From the NCBI GenBank assembly GCA_013399855.1, contig VXAY01000716.1, positions 1-64,000 on the forward strand: a stretch of 64,000 nt of DNA, given 5' to 3'. The position numbers and the translations under genes are program-made. The notes below the pieces were generated by a model. It worked only from the letters and a program-made list of their open reading frames with translations. It did not search any database and was not told where the DNA came from. Each line of letters starts with the position of its first letter. Within the stretch, counting starts at the first letter, position 1. Shown here one piece after another: positions 22,801-30,660 of this stretch. This DNA comes from Oxyruncus cristatus. Its lineage: Eukaryota; Chordata; Aves; Passeriformes; Cotingidae.

Positions 22801-24783
22801 CTCGGAGAGGCTGAAGACCAGAGGGATCTTTGAGACCAAGTTCCTGTCCCAGATAGAGAGGTGAGCCCCAGCAGGCGGGTGAGCAGCAGCTGGCAGTCAG
22901 AGCAGGGATAGAGCTTGGGGGAAGCATTCCCAGGGCTGATGGGAGAAGTCCCAACACTTGGTGTGGAGCCAGGATGACCCAGGGTGGTGCCACACAGATA
23001 AATCAGCAGAATCCACGTGGTTCTGGCAGTGCTGGTGTGGAGAGACTTGGAGACTGTCTGGGGTTGGCAGAACAGATGCCTCTTTATCCTCTGCCGTGGG
23101 CAGAGGGGGCCATGGGTTCCGTGGGTGTCACGCTCCAATTCCATGGCTCTGTCCTGAAATGGCCTCCCTGATTAGGATGTGACACCAGGGCCACACCCAG
23201 GTCTGAAAGCTGAGGTTGGAGGGGGCTGCAGAGGCACTGTGGCCCGAGCCCTGATTCTCTGGGCTCTGTGGGATGCAGACACCGAAGGGGAAGCCACCCC
23301 TCCCATCCGCTCCACCTCCTAACGCTGCCCCGTGCCCTCCGCAGCGACTGCCTGGCCCTGCTGCAGGTGCGCTCCATCCTGCAGCACCTGGGGCTGGAGT
23401 CCACGTGCGACGACAGCATCATCGTGAAGGAGGTGTGCACGGTGGTGGCGCGGCGGGCGGCGCAGCTCTGCGGGGCCGGCATGGCCGCCGTGGTGGACAA
23501 GATCCGCGAGAACCGCGGGCTCGACTTCCTCAAGGTCACGGTCGGCGTGGACGGGACGCTCTACAAGCTGCACCCTCAGTGAGTGGCTCAGGGGCCTGGG
23601 CTTGCGTTCCCAGGGGGCTCCCCGGGGGCACCTGCCCACGCTGGGCAGTCACGGCGCGCAGGGGGAAGGTTCAGGGGGCGGTGGGAGAGGATTTGAGGTG
23701 GTTTTGGGATGCGAGGGCTGCCAGCAGCTCACTGACCCAAACTCGAGGCACAGCAAGAGCCAGCTGCTCCCTAAAGGAGGGGGCACCCAGACAGGGACCT
23801 CCCCCCGGTCCCACCAGAGCTGGCTGTGGCCAGGCTCAACCAGGACTCCAAGTCAGGGAGACGGAGCAGGTCTGAACCAAGAGGTGAGGCCATGAGCTGG
23901 ATCACGAAGGTCCGTGGCCACACAAAAATGTGGCCATGCCAGAGGTGAAGGGTGGTGCTGCTGGACAGTGGGGCTCAGACAGGGACTAAAACACTGGACT
24001 GGGCTTAAATAGGTCTCAGGGGCCCGTGGGCAGAGGGAGGCTCTGAAGAACCCCCCAGGTGAGGCTGGTCAGGGCTGTTGAGGTTTATTAGTGCTCTCAG
24101 GGCTCAGTGGGACTTGAGAAGGGGCTGGGTTTAGTGCTGAGTGGAGACACAGCATGGTTGTGTTGTAACTATGGTCTTGGGCTGAAACATGGAGACTTGG
24201 GCCTTCCAAGCCTCATCCCTGGCAGCTCTGTCTCCATTCATCTGTCCATCCAGCCAACTATTCATCCATCCACCCATCCACCTATCTATCCATCCATCCA
24301 TCCATCCTCTCATCCATCCATCCATCCATCCATCCATCCATCCATCCATCCATCCATCCATCCATCATCCATCCATCCATCCATCCCCTCATCCATCCAT
24401 CCCCTCATCCATCCATCCATCCATCCATCCATCATCCATCCATCCATCCCCTCATCCATCCATCCTCCATCCATCCATCCCCTCATCCATCCATCCCCCC
24501 ACCCGCCACCCACACACCGTCCCTGCCCTGGGGGTCTGCAGGGCTCTTCGAGGCTCCGTGGAAGGCAGCGGAGGGGTTTGGGGCTGTCACCTTCCCCCCA
24601 CAGCCAGTTAAACCAGCCCCTCTGCCTGTGCCCTGCAGCTTCTCCACCGTCATGCACCAGACAGTGAAGGAGCTGTCCCCCAAGTGCGAAGTGACCTTCC
24701 TGCAGTCGGAGGACGGCAGCGGCAAAGGCGCCGCGCTCATCACGGCCGTGGCCTGTCGCATCCGCGAGGCCGGGCAGCGGTAG
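7653..24783 (+). CDS. HK2: Hexokinase 2, coding exons 2-18 (exon 1 off the left edge)
   Basis: ATP-dependent phosphorylation of glucose to glucose-6-phosphate, the first step of glycolysis; HK2 acts in the cytosol and on the outer mitochondrial membrane through an exon-1-encoded N-terminus that is not in this window. Seventeen exons joined by GT-AG introns give 896 residues. Adding the family's 21-residue exon 1 gives 917, the vertebrate HK2 length. Two homologous hexokinase halves are present. Each has the LDLGGTNFR phosphate loop, SFPC, TKGFK, the [10 protein letters not shown] catalytic Asp (209 and 657 in human numbering), the NMEWGAFGD glutamate and FEKMISG. Exon sizes 149/120/96/100/184/156/234 occur identically in both halves. 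HK1 and HKDC1 are also about 917 residues, but the residues seen match HK2 best, for example the C-terminal end [12 protein letters not shown]. No frameshift or stop was seen. The neighbour GMCL1 converges on it from the right. Confidence 0.96.
8683..9010 (-). mobile_element. CR1 LINE fragment
   Basis: The + strand shows tagaatcgtggaatcacag, the aaggccctctaaggtcatca block and the ttgttccctgggagcagagc block. A different CR1 subtype from the copy at 9124. Confidence 0.88.
9124..9440 (-). mobile_element. CR1 LINE fragment
   Basis: atcatggaatggtttgggtg, then the caccttccactagcccaggt and ggcaacctgtgccagggcct blocks. Lies 110 bp after the previous copy, in the same orientation. Confidence 0.9.
11030..11184 (+). 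mobile_element. CR1 LINE 3' fragment
   Basis: aaggaagctgtgactgcctc, then gtccctggaagtgttcaagg, ending ccattccatgattccatgac, the characteristic CR1 3' end. Confidence 0.85.
12898..12985 (+). repeat. Tandem repeat, 4 copies of a 22-bp unit
   Basis: The unit is tgactccccttggatgttgt plus tc; the first copy is diverged and the next three are nearly identical. Confidence 0.85.
13140..13420 (+). promoter_or_regulatory. CpG-rich block in HK2 intron 2
   Basis: Dense CpGs (cctcgccccgag, ccggcggccccgc, cgggcgccgggatcggcccg) in a 280-bp stretch about 0.9 kb before exon 3. Function unknown; it could be an intronic CpG island or enhancer. Confidence 0.3.
14250..14398 (+). CDS. HK2: HK2 exon 3 (149 bp, residues 76-125)
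   Basis: cccacag acceptor and CAG/gtgggt donor. Contains the N-half ATP-phosphate loop [15 protein letters not shown], then [19 protein letters not shown]. Confidence 0.96.
14638..14757 (+). CDS. HK2: HK2 exon 4 (120 bp, residues 126-165)
   Basis: Begins [16 protein letters not shown] and ends at KLDE before gtgtgt. Contains LGFTFSFPC, with the glucose-contacting Ser155 (human numbering). Confidence 0.96.
15221..15575 (-). mobile_element. CR1 LINE fragment
   Basis: atcatggaatggcttgggct, then the caccttccactgtcccaggt and ggatggggcagccacagctt blocks. Very like the copy at 3852, including the end near ggagtcttc. Confidence 0.9.
15850..15990 (+). promoter_or_regulatory. CpG-rich block in HK2 intron 4
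   Basis: ggcggcgcgggg, ctgctccgcgctccgagcgc and cggcgctcccgctccgccgg give a CpG density far above the flanking intron. Confidence 0.35.
16863..16958 (+). CDS. HK2: HK2 exon 5 (96 bp, residues 166-197)
   Basis: Begins [17 protein letters not shown]. Thr172 and Lys173 of the sugar site are present. Ends KKRG before gtaaga. Confidence 0.96.
17082..17181 (+). CDS. HK2: HK2 exon 6 (100 bp, residues 198-231)
   Basis: [20 protein letters not shown] contains the N-half catalytic base Asp209 at the expected residue count. Ends GLIV plus one base before gtgagt. Confidence 0.96.
17263..17279 (+). repeat. A17 run in HK2 intron 6
   Basis: Seventeen consecutive A followed by caacaaaag. Simple homopolymer. 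Confidence 0.9.
17483..17666 (+). CDS. HK2: HK2 exon 7 (184 bp, residues 231-292)
   Basis: [12 protein letters not shown] places Asn235, and [12 protein letters not shown] places Glu260, both of the glucose pocket. Ends LNPGKQ plus two bases before gtgagc. Confidence 0.96.
17667..18494 (+). other. HK2: HK2 intron 7
   Basis: 828 bp; the last third is the CR1 copy at 18207-18476, and nothing else is recognised. The open frame that runs out of exon 7 is intronic read-through. Confidence 0.85.
18207..18476 (+). mobile_element. CR1 LINE 3' fragment ending next to HK2 exon 8
   Basis: tagcctggagaaaaggaggc, then acaggctgcccaggtggtgt, ending aaccattccgtgattctac. The element's 3' end is about 20 bp from the exon 8 acceptor. 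Confidence 0.88.
18495..18650 (+). CDS. HK2: HK2 exon 8 (156 bp, residues 292-344)
   Basis: Starts in [18 protein letters not shown] (Glu294). The acceptor gcgggcag lies only about 20 bp after the end of a CR1 copy. Donor gtaagt. Confidence 0.96.
18784..19017 (+). CDS. HK2: HK2 exon 9 (234 bp, residues 345-422)
   Basis: Contains [19 protein letters not shown] and [12 protein letters not shown] near the nucleotide site. Codon 422 is split as CA then C of the next exon, giving His. Confidence 0.96.
19154..19458 (+). CDS. HK2: HK2 exon 10 (305 bp, residues 423-524)
   Basis: Finishes the N-half ([19 protein letters not shown]), then supplies the long connecting helix and the start of the C-half ([28 protein letters not shown]). 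Donor gtgact. Confidence 0.96.
19459..20071 (+). other. HK2: HK2 intron 10
   Basis: 613 bp. A short CR1 3' fragment lies at 19806-19878; no other structure seen. Confidence 0.85.
19806..19878 (+). mobile_element. Short CR1 3'-end fragment
   Basis: gatccttgtgggtccttcca and attccacgaatttatgattc match the terminal 70 bp of CR1. Confidence 0.65.
20072..20220 (+). CDS. HK2: HK2 exon 11 (149 bp, residues 524-573)
   Basis: C-half counterpart of exon 3: [20 protein letters not shown], then [19 protein letters not shown]. Same length, 149 bp. Confidence 0.96.
20221..20952 (+). other. HK2: HK2 intron 11
   Basis: 732 bp with no repeat or exon recognised. Confidence 0.85.
20953..21072 (+). CDS. HK2: HK2 exon 12 (120 bp, residues 574-613)
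   Basis: C-half counterpart of exon 4: [36 protein letters not shown], with Ser603. Donor gtaacc. Confidence 0.96.
21170..21265 (+). CDS. HK2: HK2 exon 13 (96 bp, residues 614-645)
   Basis: [20 protein letters not shown] with Thr620 and Lys621. Ends EAIHRRE before gtgagc. Confidence 0.96.
21266..22042 (+). other. HK2: HK2 intron 13
   Basis: 777 bp. A CR1 copy occupies 21671-21943, ending 100 bp before exon 14. Confidence 0.85.
21671..21943 (+). mobile_element. CR1 LINE 3' fragment
   Basis: aggaagaaattcctccctat, ggcacaggttgcccagagaa and ggtgtccctgcccatggcag, ending ccattctgggattctatgac. The longest typical CR1 3' end among the HK2 sense copies. Confidence 0.92.
22043..22142 (+). CDS. HK2: HK2 exon 14 (100 bp, residues 646-679)
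   Basis: [20 protein letters not shown] carries the C-half catalytic Asp657, so the C-terminal site should be active. Confidence 0.96.
22246..22429 (+). CDS. HK2: HK2 exon 15 (184 bp, residues 679-740)
   Basis: [18 protein letters not shown] places Asn683, and [11 protein letters not shown] places Glu708. Ends LNPGKQ plus AG before gtgggt. Confidence 0.96.
22705..22860 (+). CDS. HK2: HK2 exon 16 (156 bp, residues 740-792)
   Basis: [20 protein letters not shown], then [19 protein letters not shown]. Glu742 present. Donor gtgagc. Confidence 0.96.
22861..23344 (+). other. HK2: HK2 intron 16
   Basis: 484 bp; no repeat or exon recognised. Confidence 0.85.
23345..23578 (+). CDS. HK2: HK2 exon 17 (234 bp, residues 792-870)
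   Basis: Acceptor cctccgcag. [40 protein letters not shown] and [14 protein letters not shown]. Locally very CpG-rich. Confidence 0.96.
23579..24638 (+). other. HK2: HK2 intron 17
   Basis: 1060 bp. Apart from the ATCC microsatellite (24264-24497), nothing is recognised. Confidence 0.85.
24264..24497 (+). repeat. (ATCC)n microsatellite with compound interruptions
   Basis: About 230 bp of catccatccatcc tetranucleotides, regularly broken by cccctcatcc and catcatcc steps. All frames stay open (SIHP-type repeats), so the overlapping long frames are artefacts. Confidence 0.97.
24639..24783 (+). CDS. HK2: HK2 exon 18, coding part with stop (145 bp)
   Basis: [40 protein letters not shown] and EAGQR, then TAG at 24781-24783. 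The 3' UTR follows directly. Confidence 0.96.
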
Positions 24784-25027
24784 AGGGGAGGAGCTCTGCC
24801 CACGAGCTTGGTTTCAGCAGAACAGGACGTTTCCTCCCCCGATCCCTCCCTCCCTCGGTGCACACACTCACACCCCTCCTCCCCTCCAAGCAGACTCGTA
24901 GCTTTACTTGTTCTCCGAGGCACCACGGTGGGACTGGAGACGCCGTGGGCTCTGTACAAAGTGTTGTCGTAGGAGTTTCCTTGCATGCCATAAAACCACC
25001 TGTCGAGTAAAGCTCACAGTGTCTTTT

Positions 25028-25047
25028 NNNNNNNNNNNNNNNNNNNN
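25028..25047. other. Assembly gap (20 N) in HK2 3' UTR
   Basis: Run of 20 N followed by a short accc-type repeat (acccacccacccc), which probably caused the break. Confidence 0.99.
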
Positions 25048-26672
25048 ACCCACCCACCCCTCTCCTCATAGGGATAATGCTCAGATAATTAAGACACTGC
25101 ATTGTCACTTTAATGGTACCTATTTATGTTTGTCGGAGTCGTAGGTGTCCGTGCTGTAGAAGCAAACCTCTAAGATTGGGCTAAAGACCTCCACTAGTCT
25201 TTTACCCTGATCAAGGCTGTATTATTTCCATGAAAGTCATGGTAACTCTTAAAGCACAGGGTGCAGAATTCCAACGGCGTGGGCCGAGGCTGCACTGGAG
25301 GTACCACGTATCTCCCTTGGTGAGCAATATTAGAGAACCTGCTGGAGCCGGGTCAGAGGGGCCCCTCGACCTGCTCCAGCAGAGCACGTGCCTGGAAATA
25401 ACAGGGGACTCAGGGTCTAATCCCATTTCCTGACCTCTCACCCACACCCTGAGTAGAGCGTAGGAGCGTGGCATGTACGTAGGGTCGTGTTCCACCCCTG
25501 GGCACCACTCCCCCCTTCCTCCCCTGGTGCACGTGTGGGCACGAGGGGCTGCCACGGGCCGGCGTCTCCCCTGGAACCCCCGAGCTCGTGGCCGCGTGTC
25601 TGCCCTTGGCACGGTGAGTCTGGTTTGCTTTGTGTCTGTGAAATAGCTCTGCGTCTGCAGCCTTTAGGTGGCACCTGGATTTATACACTGTATATTTATG
25701 TTTTAAGAGATCTGACTTCTTTTTATGTACATAGTCTGGGGGGGGTTGTATCGCTTACTTTTAATGTCACCTTTTCATGTCATTGAAGAACGGTACAGAG
25801 GAATTATTTTTTTTTCTCGTGTAATTTTTTTTTCTTCTTAATTTAAAATTTTCTTGGGGTAGAACTGGAGGAAGAGACCCAAATTCCTGAGCATGGCTGT
25901 ACAAAAGGTTTGGGCATTCTGACTTTATCACCAGGACGAAAGGGAAAGCAGAAAGCCAGGGACGCGTGGGAGCAGCGGGGCCCTGCGGTGACGCTGCCGG
26001 GTTTAGGCTGGGTTTAACCCCAGGAGAGGTTTTATCTTGTCCCCCTGCCCTCCCCAGCTGTGCTCTGGAAGGTCACGGGGATGGGTGAGATAACCCAGGG
26101 CTCTGCAGGGCTCTCGACCTCCTGTCACCTTCCTGGCTGAGCACTGCGGTGCACGTGGGATCTCAGTGAGGCACCGGCGAAGCCAACCTCACCTCCTCGG
26201 TGAGGTGACGGGAATTGGTGTCACTTCCTTCCCATTTGGCATCCTCAGGGCTGTCTGAGTGTCCCCAGGGACACGGCATCACTTGTGTGCCACAGTGAAA
26301 CACAGAGACTAATTTTTGCCAACATGAAAGTCTGGATGAACTAAACCCTGCAGGTCTCTGTCCCGGGGAGCAGAGGCCAACAGAGTGTGTGTGGGGGGGT
26401 GTTCCTGTAAATATTTAGCAGAAGAGAATGAAATTCCAGTGATGTACAAAAAAAGATAAGAACTAATAATCCCCACAAACAGCCCTTCAGATTGGAGGAT
26501 AGAGTTTTTGTCTATTTTTATGTATATTTTTATACTGCTTGGGGTAACCTCATTACCAAAAGTCTCTCTTCTGTGTTGGGGGTGAAGTTCAGTAGCACAA
26601 TTTTAAAGCAAAATTACTCTTTTGGGCATTTTAAATGCTTATTTTTTTATAAGCCTCGAGGCAATTATGACA

Positions 26673-26742
26673 AATAAAACCTGTGTATAGAAATGATGTA
26701 AGAAACCAAGTTTAGTGGAAGTTTTAGAAGGTGTCAAATAAA
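26673..26742 (+). terminator. HK2: HK2 proximal polyadenylation signals
   Basis: Two AATAAA hexamers on the + strand (26673-26678 and 26737-26742) in an A/T-rich stretch about 1.9 kb after the stop. Confidence 0.55.
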
Positions 26743-27833
26743 TTCTTGAGGGATGATGCAGAAATCCTCTAATCTGATACCAAGCAGTTTTGTGTGATTT
26801 TTTTCTCAGAAAACCAGCATTTTGCCTACTGAAAAATGGAAACAGAGATGTTTTTAGCTGCTGAACTGTGCAGAGTTGCATTAGTGGCTGTTTTTACTCT
26901 TAGCCAGTCGTTCCCCTTCTGAAATCTGTAGTGTTTTCATCGGTTAGTGAGAGGAATTCTATACAACAGTAGTTTTGGGGGCAGAATGGGAAAGACTGGG
27001 ATCTGAGCAGCCCTGCTTTTGATTCAGGCTCCGATCACTGGAGCAGGTGACTGACAGGGTGAGAGGGAAAGGTGGGGAGCTGAGTTTGGAGCAGGGTCAC
27101 CACGGTCCCCTCACCTGTGTGGGGTGAAGGATGGGCTGTAGAGGGGCAGGAAGGATCAGCCCTGAGCTCATGGAGGGAGGGTGGATTTTTGGCTGGGTTT
27201 GGTCAGAGGGACACATCATCCCTGGTTACCCACCTGGATATCCAGGAGAATCCCTCAAGGCCAGAAAGCTTTTGCTTTGTCTCAGAAGGAAGCAGGGCCT
27301 GGAATGTTCCCAGTTAAAGGCAATACTTGAAGCGTTACAAGACCCCCCTGTCCCCTGGGAGCACAGATCCACCCTCCCAGGGCTGGCAGGAGGGTCTGTG
27401 GGACAACCTGCAGGGCTTTGTGCTCCTTGTTGTCCCCCAGGGGACGAGCACGGGGTGTTTTCTGTACAGTCTGACTGTAACGGCTGGGACCTCACGCCAT
27501 GGGATGTTCTGTGAATGTGTTAAAATGAAGAAGGGAAGATTAAATCCTAATTACTGATATGAAGGGAAGATCAAATCTGTAGGGACAGACAGACAGACTG
27601 CTCAGACCGACTTGCCCAGTCTGTGTCTTCCCTCCAGGAAGAAGCGCTGCTTTGTGGATTTAGGATGGCTTGTTTTGCTTGGTTGTCCCCATTTGGATGC
27701 ATTTTCTTTGCACTCCCGGTGTTCCAGCACGTTCTCTGGCCATGCAGGCAGCAGGGAACAGAGTCTCTGGCCTGTCCTCCCTGGCAATTCTCTCCTCATT
27801 GGTACTTTGGCCAGGATTTTATTGGGCTTTTAA

Positions 27834-27905
27834 AATATATATATGGATATATATAAGCACAATCAGCATATACAGAGATATATATAAACACAATCAGCAA
27901 ATTAC
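27834..27905 (+). repeat. A/T-rich short tandem duplication
   Basis: atatatataagcacaatcag is repeated as atatatataaacacaatcag about 38 bp later, within a TA-rich patch. Confidence 0.6.
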
Positions 27906-28663
27906 CGAGCCTGGCAGGTGGAATTTGCCTCTTCCCTTCGCAGAGTCCAAGGCTGCTTAGGGAGAAGCTCGTGTTCTGTCACCCAGGGTGTACAGTTCGT
28001 ATCTGTGGGCACACACCTCTGGCCCCGGTGCAGTTTGACCCCAGATAAGGCGGTGCCTGCTCTCCCTTATCGGACAATCCAAACCTGTCCAGCTGTCGGA
28101 GAGATAAGGGGGTGAAAGGTCCAAGTGCACGGGAGGGGAGAGGTGTAAAACGGTGGCAACAACCACCCTGCAAGGGTGACACAAGATAACAACAAAATAA
28201 ACTGGGATGGGGGAGCCCTGAGCCCCCTCCCCACCACAGCCCCCTCCCCTCCAGCAGGCGAGGAAAATACCTGCTCTTGGCACATCATTTGCTTGCTCTG
28301 GTAAAAAAATGAAGGCAAAACGAGGCAATTCCTGGTCACAAGGGGAAATTCTTTCCCTTTGTGACATCCCTGAGCAGCCTGAAACCCTTCTGGCCCGAAG
28401 CAAAGAAAATGCATCTGGATGTGGGCGCTGGCTCCGAGCGGGCAGGGGAGTCATAAAGCCAAAGACTGTGTGGCTGCAGAAACGAGTGCTGTAGATTCAC
28501 CTGATGTTGTTCTTTCGTGTTTACAATATTTATTTTTAGCAATTGACTGCAATGATATTATATATAGGCTTCCTTATTTTTGTACTTTTCATACCGTTTC
28601 CCTGAGTGTGGTGTTTGTACTGCCCAGCTCCCCTGGCCACCACTGCTGCTCCTAGTCAGTGAC

Positions 28664-28669
28664 AATAAA
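28664..28669 (+). terminator. HK2: Candidate distal polyadenylation signal
   Basis: AATAAA following a U-rich stretch. It faces the GMCL1 poly(A) end about 0.7 kb away. Assigned to HK2 only because it is the nearest + strand gene. Confidence 0.45.
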
Positions 28670-28690
28670 GAGAGAAAAACAACCACCACC

Positions 28691-29371
28691 CACTGCGGGG
28701 CAACTGTGTGTGCTTCGGTTTCTGTGCTCCCTCCCTGCAAGCCCTGAGGAAAGATCCCGGGCCCCACCCCGTCCCAAATCCCCGATCCTGGCCCCTGGGA
28801 AGAGGGAGGAGGCTGGGAAGGGGGTTGTTTCCTCGCACTGACAGTCTCCCCCCCAGCCAGGGGGGCAAGGGAGGGGGGCACAGGGAGGCCCAGGACACCC
28901 AGGGATCAAGGGAACGGGTCCTTCACGTCTGGAAAAGGATGCCAGGAGGAGTTTCCTGCCCCACAGTCTCATGCCCTCACCACTGTGGAGGGTGGTGGGT
29001 CCCAGGGGTTGAGGGCAGAGCAGGATCAGGCCCTGAATGGGGGTGCAAAGCCCTGCAGAGCTCAACCCACCCCCCCAGCTCAGACTTCACCCCGGTGTTC
29101 AAAACAACCTGGGGTTGATGTACCTGCTCCCCTCTGCCATTAACCAGCAGCCCCTGTCGCCTTCCACTGAATCCATGATGGCTTCAAAGAGTTGGTACTT
29201 CCAGTTAAAGCCAGAATTAAGTATCTAAATACAATAAATTTGATGCTGTAACCTGAAAATGCTTCTGCCCTGCTGCCAAAGCCATGTGACACAAGATCAC
29301 ACAGAGGTGCTGAATCCACAGGCTGAATCCAACACAAAAAGCTATTCCCAGCAGGAAAGGACAGACAAGGG
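28691..29371. other. Convergent intergenic spacer, HK2 / GMCL1
   Basis: About 0.7 kb between the candidate distal HK2 poly(A) signal and the GMCL1 poly(A) end. GC-rich; no gene or repeat recognised. Confidence 0.6.
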
Positions 29372-30531
29372 CAGTATTCCACTTGAAATCATTTATTGAC
29401 AAGTTGTCATGTTTTTCCATCTTGCCCAACACTTGTTATACAGTACAAATGGTTTTATATTTTTCTGACATTAAAAAAATAGGCTAAAGAGGCAAAAATT
29501 CCCACTTGAAATCCAAAAATCCTGCTGTAAGAATTCAAAATTGCAAAAGACAAACATAAAACCCAACAAAGACCAATGAGAGTGTGCCATGACACAACTC
29601 CTCAAACCAACTGGAGAGGAATCCCTTGTTCCCAGCTCTGCCTTTGGATCCTGTGACCTTGTGAACTGGTGTGAAGTTGGTGTTCCACATAAAAGGCACT
29701 CAAAGGTCACAAGTTCCTGAGCTAACACGGGATGTATTCCCAAGGTAACAGCTAAAACAAGCCACAGAAAATGTTTAAAAATTGGTATTTGGTTTGTGTA
29801 AGTAGAGTCAGAACCCCAGCTCAGAGTTGCTGCTGCTGGGACTCAAATGATGGTGAGGAGTATTTGCAGTACATGAAAAAAAATAGTTCACTTAAGAACA
29901 TCCTTATTAGCAAATTAATGTGCTAAAAAAAGAGAGAAGAATTGGCTGCTATGTTAAAACAAGACCAAGAATGAAATGTCTGCTTGTGAGCTGCCAAAAA
30001 GGCTTCAAATCAAGCAGGGGAAAGGCTGTGCAGTTAAATAACCAAAGTCAAGAGGCCACATTTACAGAGATTATTTGGCCCTAATGGAAAAGGACCAGAA
30101 AAATAAGCAGAATATGGATCTGGTATTTACAGATCAGTTATTCAAAAAACCCCAAAACAACAAATAAAACAACGAAAACCCACACGTCCTACAACGTGTG
30201 CTCACAAGCCAACAGTGAAGTTGCTCAGGTTGATCCACACGAACTCCCCATCTCCAATTTGGCTCAGTTTTCACCCCGAAGAACCCAAGTGTCACACTCC
30301 CCCAACACGGAATGGCTGCTGCCTGAAGCTGCAGAACAGAACTAAGACTGAAATCAGAGGACCCCGGGGTCTGGCCTGTCTGATTGCTGCTCTTCTCTTC
30401 AGAGCTGCTGAGGAGAGCCAAGGCTGGGGATGTTTGCTGGCTCCGGGGCCCGGCTGTCCGAGCTCGGCGTGTCACTGGGGTGGAGGAGCAGCTCCGGGGT
30501 GGCAGAGGGGCTGCCACGGGCCCTGGGGGGC
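29372..30531 (-). other. GMCL1: GMCL1 3' UTR
   Basis: About 1.16 kb from the stop to just past the poly(A) signal; A/T-rich, no repeat recognised. Confidence 0.75.
29392..29397 (-). terminator. GMCL1: GMCL1 polyadenylation signal
   Basis: AATAAA on the - strand (tttatt on +), the clearest signal downstream of the stop. Confidence 0.7.
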
Positions 30532-30660
30532 TCAGCCTTCCAAATTCTCCAGCTGGGCCTCGCTGTCCGCCCTCTTCTCTGGGGTTGTGTACAGGAAGTT
30601 GCAGCAGATGTAGAGCGGGAATGTCAGGAGCCTGCTGTCCAAATTCATCACGATCTGCTC
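30532..30660 (-). CDS. GMCL1: GMCL1 exon 14, coding part with stop (129 bp)
   Basis: [20 protein letters not shown], then [20 protein letters not shown] and EG before TGA. The tail after TPEK is longer than in human. Confidence 0.93.
   Translation of the reverse strand, partial: EQIVMNLDSRLLTFPLYICCNFLYTTPEKRADSEAQLENLEG

Larger units (their letters stand above)
24784..28690 (+). other. HK2: HK2 3' UTR (proximal end about 26.7 kb, possible distal end about 28.7 kb)
   Basis: No coding exon is visible. AATAAA signals lie at 26673 and 26737, giving a 1.9-kb UTR, and again at 28664, giving 3.9 kb. The stretches at 25680-25850 and 28500-28670 are U-rich with ATTTATTTTT-type motifs typical of mRNA tails. 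A 20-base N-run sits at 25028-25047. Which site is used cannot be decided from sequence alone. Confidence 0.6.

Noticed and set aside
24107..24667. 186-residue SIHP-repeat frame and - strand WMDG-repeat frames
   Set aside because: Translation of the (ATCC)n microsatellite.
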